5,649 nt of DNA, taken from contig CANQVW010000103.1 of assembly GCA_947627395.1 (NCBI GenBank), positions 1-5,649 on the forward strand, in the 5' to 3' direction. A model generated the notes under the pieces. The model did no database searches. It was given only the letters and a program-made list of their open reading frames with translations, and was not told the DNA's origin. The translations under genes and the position numbers were made by a program. This document shows, in pieces, positions 1-5,649 of this stretch; the first letter of the stretch is position 1, and every line of letters begins with the position of its first letter. Origin of the DNA: an uncultured Bacilli bacterium. GTDB lineage: Bacteria > Bacillota_I > Bacilli_A > ML615J-28 > CAG-698.

Positions 1-703
1 TAATATGCTGCGCCTTAATCCCGTTCAAACGAAGGAGTGAAGCCAAGAGAATTGCAAGTCCACGGCAATTGGTTTTCCCATCGTTCCGTTCGCAAAATTT
101 TATCAGTTCTGTGATTCGAACGTCGCTTCCCATTCCGCCAAAACCATTATGTTGAAAGTGATCGCATACAAAATCAAGAAGTCTAAAAAAAATTTCATCT
201 TTGGTATTGTCCAAGCCGTTTATATATTCGGGATAATCGTATTTTTTCAGTATTTGAGGAACGTCCTCGTCCAAAACAAACACATTATCTACCCCATATT
301 CTATACTTCTATTGTACTCGGCGTATTGCTTTAATATTTCAATTCTTGTTTTATCCGTATTCGGCACGTATATTTCCGTAGGGAAATATTTATATGGAGC
401 ATCTTCCGGAACATCGTCGAGCTTTACGTATTTTATCGGTGTCGTTTTCCCATGCTGGACGTAAAAACCCTCAAGTCCTCCGTTTGCATATCGGACATGA
501 TAAATCATACGATAATGTTCATCGTTGATTTCGTAGTACAAATATCCGTCCTTTTCATAAACACAGTTTGGCTCAAAATTATAATGTCCGCTTGATAAAA
601 ACGACATTTTCATGCGAAGGGGAGTTTCATCAAAGATATTTATGGTTTCTCCCATGTCTTCTTTATACCATTTTCCAATTAAGTGTTTATCCATGTTATT
701 CAT
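1..703 (-). CDS. transglutaminase-like domain protein, 3' end beyond window
   Basis: This reading frame is open for 234 codons and leaves the window at base 1 without a stop, so the protein is C-terminally incomplete. The last visible part (about residues 205-234) carries NCRGLAILLASLLRLNG, which looks like the start of a transglutaminase/protease-like core: C213 would be the nucleophile, followed by the usual helix and a GIKA turn. The His and Asp partners would lie beyond the edge. Residues 1-110 are rich in aromatic and beta-prone residues (GKWYKED, SSGHYNFEPNCVYEKDGYLYYE) and resemble, from memory, an N-terminal module of some Firmicutes hydrolase-like proteins; no function is claimed for it. 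There is no signal peptide, so it is probably cytosolic. Two starts are possible, 703 and 694; AGGAAAGGA lies directly upstream of the first and 9 bases before the second. CG-containing codons are more frequent than in the housekeeping genes, suggesting acquisition. The domain call is fairly sure; the substrate is unknown. Confidence 0.72.
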   Translation of the reverse strand, partial: MNNMDKHLIGKWYKEDMGETINIFDETPLRMKMSFLSSGHYNFEPNCVYEKDGYLYYEINDEHYRMIYHVRYANGGLEGFYVQHGKTTPIKYVKLDDVPEDAPYKYFPTEIYVPNTDKTRIEILKQYAEYNRSIEYGVDNVFVLDEDVPQILKKYDYPEYINGLDNTKDEIFFRLLDFVCDHFQHNGFGGMGSDVRITELIKFCERNDGKTNCRGLAILLASLLRLNGIKAQHI

Positions 704-773
704 TCCTTTCCTGCTCACAAATTGAAAGCGTCCTATCAAATCTTTATATGTGTTACCGCTTTTTTGCAATTCT

Positions 774-802
774 ATTATAGCATGAAAATATGCCTTTTTC
801 TA
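774..802 (-). promoter_or_regulatory. predicted sigma-A-type promoter of the transglutaminase-like gene
   Basis: On the minus strand a perfect TATAAT (774-779) lies 17 bases from TAGAAA (797-802), which matches four of six positions of TTGACA. Transcription would start near 767 and give a leader of about 60 bases before the ATG at 703. The position just upstream of the gene and downstream of the tnpV remnant fits an independently expressed gene. Confidence 0.55.
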
Positions 803-854
803 GCATTATTCGTAGAAATGTGGTCGCAAGGATTGTTCCACAACGTTGCTTTGT

Positions 855-1174
855 TTAACTGTAAATCAAATTATTGTTAAAGATTTCCGTCGCTCGATTT
901 TTTATACTGTTCATCCGATCGATCGACTCCATTTTATCTTACGCTTTGAGCGCCTTCAGTCATGCTCTGCCATTTGTTTTACCAACCAGGAAAACAGTTC
1001 CTCTGTCTGCCAATCAATATCGACAAGGTAACTATTCAGCTTACAGGCAGTAAGCAGGTTATAGTATAGAATATGGTGATGTTCTTTCAAATATTGCATA
1101 CGCCGCTGTGTACAAATGCCTTTTGTCTGTTCATCATGTAATCCTTTAAAATAAGTTTTCACTTTAAAACTCAT
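855..1174 (-). pseudogene. degraded TnpV-like mobile-element protein
   Basis: This is a decayed copy of TnpV, a small protein found on transposons and mobilizable elements of gut Clostridia; its role is poorly known. The readable part has GICTQRRMQYLKEH, KLNSYLVDID and EELFSWLVKQMAEHD, matching the family pattern GIWGQRR..YLKE / KLNSYLADIDRQ / F.RLVKQMAE. That frame hits a stop at 956. The rest of the family C-terminus continues in another frame: ALKA, then a TAA in place of a Glu/Asp-type codon, then DKMES and RMNSIKNRATEIFNNNLIYS, ending at a TAA at 855-857. So there is at least one frameshift and one in-frame stop, and the gene cannot make the full protein. The N-terminal part is also poorly conserved, and the boundary at the ATG at 1174 is approximate; the frame stays open to a TTG at 1273 with no ribosome binding site. 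The family name is from remembered motifs. Confidence 0.72.
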
Positions 1175-1536
1175 TTTGTTGTCATAAAACACGATTGTTT
1201 TCTTTTTTTTCCTATTGGGTGACTCATATAATACAAAGCACTGAATCTTTAAAAATTCTTGCTCTAAAAGCAATCATAACTGTTACAAAAGTATCCCACT
1301 ACATATGCAAATATTAGTGTCAAGTCCTGCGTTAACTGTAATTTTATTGATAACACTTTTAGAAATCACTTTAAATAGAAAATAAATTTCGTTGAATAAA
1401 CTAGCCCTTACTTCAAATGTGTATCGTGTTATTTAAAACAATTATTTATACCATTTTTCAAAAAACAAAATAAAATAATTATGATTTTAATTTACAAATA
1501 TCCATTTTTTAATGATTAATCTTCTAAGCTCTTTTT
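1175..1536. other. AT-rich spacer without recognisable gene
   Basis: This stretch separates the tnpV remnant from the nusG terminator. I see no credible reading frame with a ribosome binding site, no tRNA and no clear repeat. It contains a purine run on the minus strand near 1197-1211 and becomes strongly AT-rich from about 1430. A TTGACA occurs on the minus strand near 1318-1323, but no good -10 follows at the right distance. Confidence 0.5.
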
Positions 1537-1574
1537 GAAAAAATAAAAAAGAGTTGACCTACATAAATCAACTC
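1537..1574 (-). terminator. rho-independent terminator after nusG
   Basis: On the minus strand a 7-bp stem GAGTTGA/TCAACTC (1568-1574 with 1551-1557) encloses a 10-base loop and is followed by TTTTTTATTTTTT. AAAA just before the stem extends the pairing with the T-tract. It starts about 25 bases past the nusG stop, so it ends the rpmG-secE-nusG transcript and insulates it from the accessory DNA to the left. Confidence 0.85.
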
Positions 1575-1600
1575 ATTTTCTACTTATCTTTCATCATATA

Positions 1601-2143
1601 CTATTCTTTTTTGATTTCATCAAAATCTAATTCAGCTGGAACTGATCTTCCAAAGAAATCGACTAGAACTTTTACTTTTCTTTTTTCTTCATCAATACTA
1701 TCGACAACTCCATGTTGACCCGCAAATGTTCCTGCAACAATATTTACCGTATCACCAACTTTACATTCAAATGGCTTATCACTTGTAATTCCACAAAGTT
1801 TTAAAATTGGAATCATTTCTTCTTCCAATAGAGGTACGGGTTTAGCACCACCACCAGATGAACCTAAAAATCCTGTAACCATCGGTGTATTACGAACCAT
1901 AAACCATGTTTCATCGGTAACAATCATGTCTACAAAAACATATCCGGGATATGGTTTTGTAACTACTTCTTTTACATCGCCTTTTTTTGTTTTTTCGTAA
2001 CTTCTTTCCTCTGGAACTAACACATTAAAAATATAATCTCCCATATTCATCGATTCAACACGGAGTTCAATATTTTTCTTTGCTGCATTTTCTAATCCAG
2101 AGTACGTTTGAACAACATACCAAGCTCTAAAACTTTCTTCCAT
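1601..2143 (-). CDS. nusG: transcription termination/antitermination factor NusG
   Basis: NusG binds the RNA polymerase clamp and modulates pausing, termination and transcription-translation coupling. The 180-residue length is normal for the family. The N-terminal NGN domain (about 6-115) has AWYVVQTYSGLE, the PYPGYVFVDM strand (64-73) and the VRNTPMVTGFLG segment (83-94). The C-terminal KOW domain (about 126-180) has VGDTVNIVAGTFAGQHGVV and the closing VLVDFFGRSVPAELDFDEI. All expected family blocks are present, and nothing suggests a specialised NusG paralogue such as LoaP or RfaH. The ATG at 2143 is preceded by AAGGGA about 6 bases upstream, and the gene begins 15 bases after the secE stop. 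It is the last gene of its unit: a terminator follows rather than rplK. Confidence 0.97.
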   Translation of the reverse strand: MEESFRAWYVVQTYSGLENAAKKNIELRVESMNMGDYIFNVLVPEERSYEKTKKGDVKEVVTKPYPGYVFVDMIVTDETWFMVRNTPMVTGFLGSSGGGAKPVPLLEEEMIPILKLCGITSDKPFECKVGDTVNIVAGTFAGQHGVVDSIDEEKRKVKVLVDFFGRSVPAELDFDEIKKE

Positions 2144-2158
2144 GTTCTATCCCTTATC

Positions 2159-2644
2159 CTAGTTAAACCATTCTGCCATTGGTTTGATAGCGTAATCAAT
2201 AAATGCACCTAATCCTGCATCAACCAATGTAAAGAACAATGTAAACACGACAACAAAAATAAAAGTTGTAATACAGTTTTCAAGCATAGTTTTTTTATTT
2301 GGCCATGAAACTCTTTTAACTTCATATACAGAAGGTTTGTAGTATGGCCAAATAGAAAGAATCAACGAAAAGGCACCTAAAATGATTAAAATCCAAGCAA
2401 ACACTAATGGGTAGTCTCCAATCAAGAATACACCTGAATTGACAACAAGCCCACTGGCACCATCTGATGTTTCTCCTTTATAAATTAAAATTCCCAAAAT
2501 CAAAGCAATTAAGGCTAAAATTAATAAAATTAAACCTTCATATTTATAATCTTTCATAAATGCTTCAACTAATCGATTGGGTTTTACTGGTCTATCTTCT
2601 CTTTTTGTGACTTCAGTATTGTTTTTCATTTTTTCTTCAGCCAT
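2159..2644 (-). CDS. secE: preprotein translocase subunit SecE, long three-segment form
   Basis: SecE clamps the two halves of SecY in the SecYEG channel of the cytoplasmic membrane. The family signature EVKRVSWPNKKTM (108-120) is the amphipathic helix, followed by the conserved C-terminal membrane segment (about 124-146). At 161 residues it is much longer than the roughly 60-residue single-span SecE of Bacillus. The extra N-terminal part has a charged start (1-35), a membrane segment at about 37-55, a Gly/Ser-rich loop and a second segment at about 79-99. This gives three predicted spans, as in E. coli SecE, although the added part has no obvious similarity to it that I can state. The gene lies between rpmG and nusG, the standard place. 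Its ribosome binding site, GGAGGA, overlaps the rpmG stop region, so translation of the two is probably linked. The identification rests on the signature and the context. Confidence 0.95.
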   Translation of the reverse strand: MAEEKMKNNTEVTKREDRPVKPNRLVEAFMKDYKYEGLILLILALIALILGILIYKGETSDGASGLVVNSGVFLIGDYPLVFAWILIILGAFSLILSIWPYYKPSVYEVKRVSWPNKKTMLENCITTFIFVVVFTLFFTLVDAGLGAFIDYAIKPMAEWFN

Positions 2645-2653
2645 GTTATCCTC

Positions 2654-2803
2654 CTATTTTGTTTCCTTATGAACCGTATGTTTATTGCATCGTTTACAAA
2701 ACTTCTTAATGACCATACGTTGAGGGGTATTAAGTTTGTTTCGATCAACTGTGTAATTTCTTGACATACATTCTTCACAAACTAAAATTACTTTTTCTCT
2801 CAT
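2654..2803 (-). CDS. rpmG: 50S ribosomal protein L33, zinc-binding type
   Basis: L33 is a small protein of the large ribosomal subunit near the E site. The 49-residue product begins MREKVILVCEEC and ends VHKETK, with the typical RNYTVDRNKLNTPQRMVIKKFC body. Two CxxC pairs, C9/C12 and C36/C39, form the zinc site, so this is the C+ form; in other Firmicutes zinc-free paralogues replace this form under zinc limitation, and none is seen here. The ATG at 2803 has GAGGAAAG 7-8 bases upstream and a near-consensus promoter about 60 bases upstream. It opens the rpmG-secE-nusG unit, and its TAG lies 9 bases before the secE start. Confidence 0.96.
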   Translation of the reverse strand: MREKVILVCEECMSRNYTVDRNKLNTPQRMVIKKFCKRCNKHTVHKETK

Positions 2804-2864
2804 TTTTCTTTCCTCAAACATATCTTTCAAAATCTTTCCAGATACTTTGAAATATTACTCTACT

Positions 2865-2893
2865 ATTTTATCAAAAATTTATTTCTTTGTCAA
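2865..2893 (-). promoter_or_regulatory. strong sigma-A-type promoter of rpmG-secE-nusG
   Basis: On the minus strand TTGACA (2888-2893) is separated by exactly 17 bases from TAAAAT (2865-2870). The -35 is perfect and the -10 matches five of six. Transcription would begin near 2858 and leave a leader of about 55 bases before rpmG. No hairpin that would act as an L33 or other leader element was seen in this leader. Confidence 0.85.
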
Positions 2894-3252
2894 TTCTAAT
2901 TTTCTTTTTTTCCTTTGATTTATGAATGTTGCTGTTTTATAATAGCTAGTTTGATTTCTCTTGTTTTAATCTGGGCACGAATTCATTTTCTGCTTTTAAA
3001 TAATGATAATTGTACCATCTTGGATGTTTTATAACTGCAATATAAATATTTTTACTGATTACTCATAATTCTACTTCTTTGATAAATAGAATGCAATAAA
3101 GAATCCAACAAAATTCAAATTATATTTAGGAATTAATGTAATAATTATTCATACACTATAAGCTATTTTGATTGACAATACAATTCTAAAATATATTATT
3201 TTTATTTATATGCGAATAATCAACAATAAAACAAATCAAAATAAATGGATTG
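2894..3252. other. AT-rich gap between the sigma-factor gene and the rpmG promoter
   Basis: I see no coding region, tRNA or clear GC-containing terminator in this stretch. It lies after the sigma gene stop and before the rpmG promoter, so the first transcript must end or fade here. Weak AT-only pairing between the end of the sigma gene and the bases just after it is not convincing as a terminator. A possible plus-strand promoter lies at 3172-3199. Confidence 0.5.
3172..3199 (+). promoter_or_regulatory. possible promoter reading antisense into the sigma-factor gene
   Basis: On the plus strand TTGACA (3172-3177) is followed after 16 bases by TATTAT (3194-3199). It points into the 3' end of the sigma-factor gene at 3253, so any RNA would be antisense to that message. 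The region is so AT-rich that a chance match is quite possible. Confidence 0.3.
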
Positions 3253-3777
3253 CTAATTTGTTATTTGTTTTATTTTTTCTTTAATACGAAATAAACAATT
3301 ATAGACGCGTTTAATATTGCAATGAAGTTGAATCGCTATTTCTCTTGGTCGATAGTGTTTCAAATACAGTTGGTATACTTCATCCTCAAAAGTACTGCAT
3401 GAAATAGAAATATGCTCATGAACAATAGGTTCATAAACAAAATGGTTAACATCTTGTACGGTGCCTTCATCTAAGGCAAGGTCAACGGAATAAATGTAAT
3501 TTTTTTCTTTCATTAATAATTGCATAAATTTACGTTGCAAAATTAAATCAAAATACTTATTAAAAGATTTTGTAAAATGGGGATCAAAATGTTGAATAGC
3601 CACATCAAGTACCATCAATCCCTCTTGCATAAAATCTTCTTTGTATCGCTCTTGAATTCTAAAAGATTTAATTCGTTTACCAATAAGATTCATGTACTTT
3701 TTATATAAAATGTCTAAAGCTTCGGGTTCTGATTCACTGATTAAATATAACAATTCATAATCATTATATTGAATCAT
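3253..3777 (-). CDS. RNA polymerase sigma factor, SigH-like, short and divergent
   Basis: The protein looks like a sigma-70 family factor of the SigH type. Region 2 spans about residues 21-93: LYKKYMNLIGKRIKSF, the core-binding EDFMQEGLMVLDVAIQHFD (47-65, compare eDliQEGmiGL) and SFNKYFDLILQRKFMQLL. Region 4 spans about 128-171 and has a helix-turn-helix pattern, STFEDEVYQLYLKHYRPREIAIQLH then KRVYNCLFRIKEKI. At 174 residues it is shorter than the roughly 210-220 of Bacillus SigH, mainly in the linker between the regions. Its position after rlmB and before rpmG-secE-nusG is exactly that of sigH in Firmicutes, which supports orthology. Bacillus SigH drives early sporulation and competence genes; what this one controls cannot be read here. 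AAAGGGAG overlaps the rlmB stop and sets the ATG at 3777. Other possibility: a degenerate or specialised sigma factor that has replaced SigH. Confidence 0.82.
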   Translation of the reverse strand: MIQYNDYELLYLISESEPEALDILYKKYMNLIGKRIKSFRIQERYKEDFMQEGLMVLDVAIQHFDPHFTKSFNKYFDLILQRKFMQLLMKEKNYIYSVDLALDEGTVQDVNHFVYEPIVHEHISISCSTFEDEVYQLYLKHYRPREIAIQLHCNIKRVYNCLFRIKEKIKQITN

Positions 3778-3790
3778 TTACGTTCTCCCT

Positions 3791-4504
3791 TTATTTTTGA
3801 CGATATTTGATTATTTCATACACTAAAATACTAGTAGATACCGAGGCATTTAAAGAATTTACATGTCCAAACATAGGAATTTGGACGAGAAAATCACAAT
3901 TTTCTAAAACTAAACGAGAGATTCCTTTTCCTTCGGAACCAATAATTAAACAAATCGGCATATCATATGTAACTTCTGTGTATAAAGTGCTTTTTGGTGT
4001 AGCTTCTGCTCCAACAATCCAATATCCCTGTTTCTTTAATTTTTGGACGGTTTGAACTAAATTGGTGACTTCACACACTTTCACATACTCAATAGCTCCT
4101 GTAGACACTTTAGCAACAGTTGCATTCAAATGAACACTTCGATTCTTAGGAATAATGATGCCATCCACACCAGCTGCATCACATGTTCTTAAAATTGCTC
4201 CTAAATTATGTGGATCTTCTAAAGAATCTAGCATCACAATCAATGGATATTTTGAATGAGCTTGTGCTAAAATGGATTCTAAAGTTGCATATACGTAACT
4301 TTCAACATCAGCAACAACTCCTTGATGAGATTTCTTTATCATAGCATCCATTTGAGCTTGATTTAAAATGTCATATTCAATATAATTTTTTTTTGCAAGC
4401 TCAATGAAATCAAGTTGTTGGGGAAGAACATACAATTTGGTAATATTTCTTTTTGCTTGAATGGCTTCCTTTACGACATTTTTTCCGTAGATTCTTTCCT
4501 TCAT
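3791..4504 (-). CDS. rlmB: 23S rRNA 2'-O-methyltransferase of the RlmB/TrmH (SPOUT) family
   Basis: It is an S-adenosylmethionine-dependent 2'-O-ribose methyltransferase; RlmB modifies G2251 of 23S rRNA in E. coli. The N-terminal RNA-binding domain starts with IYGKNVVKEAI and runs to about residue 75. The SPOUT trefoil-knot domain follows with motif 1 LDSLEDPHNLGAILRT (92-107, containing the conserved N and R), motif 2 CLIIGSEGKGIS (185-196) and motif 3 IPMFGHVNSLNASVSTSILVYE (209-230, in pieces: IPM, SLNASVS). The 237-residue length is typical. The start ATG at 4504 overlaps the mrnC stop (ATGA), a sign of translational coupling. In Bacillus this locus is yacO, for which the exact target has been assigned to rRNA by homology; a tRNA target (TrmH-type) is a weaker alternative because of the N-terminal domain and the context. 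Confidence 0.95.
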   Translation of the reverse strand: MKERIYGKNVVKEAIQAKRNITKLYVLPQQLDFIELAKKNYIEYDILNQAQMDAMIKKSHQGVVADVESYVYATLESILAQAHSKYPLIVMLDSLEDPHNLGAILRTCDAAGVDGIIIPKNRSVHLNATVAKVSTGAIEYVKVCEVTNLVQTVQKLKKQGYWIVGAEATPKSTLYTEVTYDMPICLIIGSEGKGISRLVLENCDFLVQIPMFGHVNSLNASVSTSILVYEIIKYRQK

Positions 4505-4908
4505 GAATTCTCCTTCGTTTGTTCTATGATTTGAATTGCTTTTCTGATCATGGTATCTAATCTTTCCTGTCGATGTAGTAAATATAAATAGCCAATAACA
4601 GCTTCAAATCCAGATGCATGAATGTATTCTTTGCTTTTTGTTTTATAATGGTAATTTCTACCTCTCAAGTAAATGTTTCTTTCTTCTTCTGTTAATTCTT
4701 TTTCTATTGAAGTTATGATTTTATATTGACTGCTTCTACTTACATATTGAACACATGCATCATGAAGTTTTCCTAGTTTGGTCAATCCTTGATGAAGGAC
4801 ATAATCACGAATGATTAATTCATAATAGGCATCACCAATAAAAGCCAAATCTGCTCCAGTTAAATTTTGAATATCGACTTCATTAAATTCATGAGGAAAA
4901 GAGATCAT
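4501..4908 (-). CDS. mrnC: Mini-ribonuclease III (Mini-III), 23S rRNA maturation
   Basis: Mini-III is an RNase III-like dimer without the double-stranded RNA-binding domain that trims the ends of 23S precursor RNA, working with ribosomal protein L3 in Bacillus. The 135-residue length is normal. The motif LAFIGDAYYE (21-30) carries the first catalytic acid, D26; RGRN (82-85) and SGFEAVIGYLYLL (99-111) carry the second conserved acidic site, E102. The catalytic residues therefore appear intact. The ATG at 4908 follows the cysS TAA with no gap; AAAGGA sits about 12 bases upstream inside cysS, a slightly long spacing that suggests re-initiation by ribosomes finishing cysS. It overlaps rlmB by 4 bases at its 3' end. 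Confidence 0.95.
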   Translation of the reverse strand: MISFPHEFNEVDIQNLTGADLAFIGDAYYELIIRDYVLHQGLTKLGKLHDACVQYVSRSSQYKIITSIEKELTEEERNIYLRGRNYHYKTKSKEYIHASGFEAVIGYLYLLHRQERLDTMIRKAIQIIEQTKENS

Positions 4909-5649
4909 TTATACTAAAATTCCTTTCTCTTTTAAGATGTTTCGATATTCATCGGCTTTTAGAAAATCTTTTTCTTCTCTTGCTTTTTTCCAAAGGAAAA
5001 CTTTTTCTAAATCATCTTCCGAAAGAGGTTGAATCTCTCGATCAATTCCTAATACCCATAAGAATTCATCCAACAAAGTTAATAATTCCATAGCCATTTC
5101 TTCTTGAACTACTTTTTGTCTAGTAACTTGATTGATCATTTTAACAACTTTCCACAATGCTGTAATAGCATTAGCTGTATTAAAGTCATTACTTAATGCG
5201 AAAATGAATTCATCACGAATCTTTTGTAATGCTAAATCTGTAATTTCTTTTTGATAAGATGTAATGTTTTTTTCAATTTGTAATTTGTATAGTAAACCTT
5301 TTTTTGCACTTGTTATTTTTTCATCATCAGCAATGGATTGATTCAATAATTCTTCTCGATAATTCAAAGGTTGACGATAAGGTGTACTTAATAAGAAAAG
5401 GCGATAAGCTCCATAACCGATTTGTTCCACTAATTCTTTAGCCATAATAACATTTCCTAAAGACTTGCTCATCTTTTCTCCATTTAAATCCACCCTACCA
5501 TTATGCATCCAATAATTCGCTAGTGAATGATTGAAAGCAACTTTTGCTTGGGCAATTTCATTATCATGGTGTGGGAACTTTAATTCAGTGCCACCGCCAT
5601 GAATGTCAATTTTACCTTTAAATATGTTGTGAATCATGACAACACATTC
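4909..5649 (-). CDS. cysS: cysteinyl-tRNA synthetase, 3' part, 5' end beyond window
   Basis: CysRS attaches cysteine to tRNA-Cys in the cytoplasm. The frame is open to the right edge: four codons (ECVV) precede the first visible ATG at 5637, so that ATG is internal and the true start lies outside. The visible 247 codons cover the second half of the catalytic domain and the C-terminal helical domain. The zinc ligands Cys (ECVVM), His and Glu (FPHHDNEIAQ) and the ATP-binding loop GEKMSKSLGN are all present, and DIHGGGTELKFPHH is the class I CysRS hallmark. The end, KADEYRNILKEKGILV, is the usual compact tail. ECVVM rather than the commoner ECSVM recalls Mollicutes-type sequences. The HIGH motif and N-terminal half are off the window. 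It heads, or is near the head of, the cysS-mrnC-rlmB-sigma unit. Confidence 0.97.
   Translation of the reverse strand, partial: ECVVMIHNIFKGKIDIHGGGTELKFPHHDNEIAQAKVAFNHSLANYWMHNGRVDLNGEKMSKSLGNVIMAKELVEQIGYGAYRLFLLSTPYRQPLNYREELLNQSIADDEKITSAKKGLLYKLQIEKNITSYQKEITDLALQKIRDEFIFALSNDFNTANAITALWKVVKMINQVTRQKVVQEEMAMELLTLLDEFLWVLGIDREIQPLSEDDLEKVFLWKKAREEKDFLKADEYRNILKEKGILV

Noticed and set aside
149..880. Plus-strand open frames of 61-70 codons at 149-334, 568-780 and 683-880
   Set aside because: They lie opposite the transglutaminase-like gene or its promoter, have no ribosome binding site and give hydrophobic, low-complexity translations.
915..930. GATCGATC palindrome
   Set aside because: It lies inside the decayed TnpV coding sequence (codons for the region before RMNS) and needs no other explanation.
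956..1273. Intact 105-residue protein
   Set aside because: Its start would be a TTG without a ribosome binding site, its first third matches nothing, and the rest is a frameshifted TnpV.
1529..1553. Second hairpin CTCTTTTT/AAAAAGAG overlapping the nusG terminator
   Set aside because: It is formed mainly by the terminator's own T-tract pairing with nearby A residues and would form only after termination.
3215..3270. AT-only inverted repeat AACAAAT/ATTTGTT as terminator of the sigma gene
   Set aside because: Seven A-T pairs with a loop of about 19 bases and an interrupted T-tract are too weak to support a terminator call.
3807..4055. Plus-strand open frame of 82 codons
   Set aside because: It is the antisense shadow of the well-supported rlmB gene.

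Overview
The window is low-GC DNA of Bacillota type. Its right three quarters (about 1600-5649) is a conserved housekeeping block on the minus strand. Reading in the direction of transcription (right to left) it holds cysS (3' part), mrnC, rlmB, a SigH-like sigma factor, rpmG, secE and nusG. This is the familiar Firmicutes translation/transcription cluster, but yacP is missing between rlmB and the sigma gene. The Mollicutes-like zinc motif of CysRS, the AT richness and the divergent short sigma factor suggest an Erysipelotrichia/Mollicutes-related gut bacterium; this is an inference from motifs, not a search result.

cysS, mrnC and rlmB are tightly coupled: cysS ends directly against mrnC, and mrnC and rlmB share an ATGA overlap. 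The sigma gene follows rlmB by 13 bp, so these four look like one transcript whose promoter lies outside the window. After an AT-rich gap of about 450 bp, a near-consensus promoter (TTGACA-17-TAAAAT) starts a second unit, rpmG-secE-nusG, with gaps of 9 and 15 bp. It ends at a clear hairpin plus T-tract terminator at 1537-1574. Together the genes serve tRNA charging (CysRS), 23S rRNA maturation and methylation (Mini-III, RlmB), the ribosome itself (L33), protein export (SecE) and transcription elongation (NusG). SecE is unusual in having three predicted membrane segments.

The left part (1 to about 1175) is accessory DNA. It holds the 5' part of a transglutaminase-like gene on the minus strand that runs off the left edge, with its own promoter at 774-802. 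It also holds a decayed TnpV gene (mobile-element protein) with a frameshift and an in-frame stop. The rplK-rplA genes that often follow nusG are not seen next to it. Instead a terminator and an AT-rich spacer separate nusG from this mobile-element-associated region. No RNA genes, CRISPR arrays or intact insertion sequences were seen.
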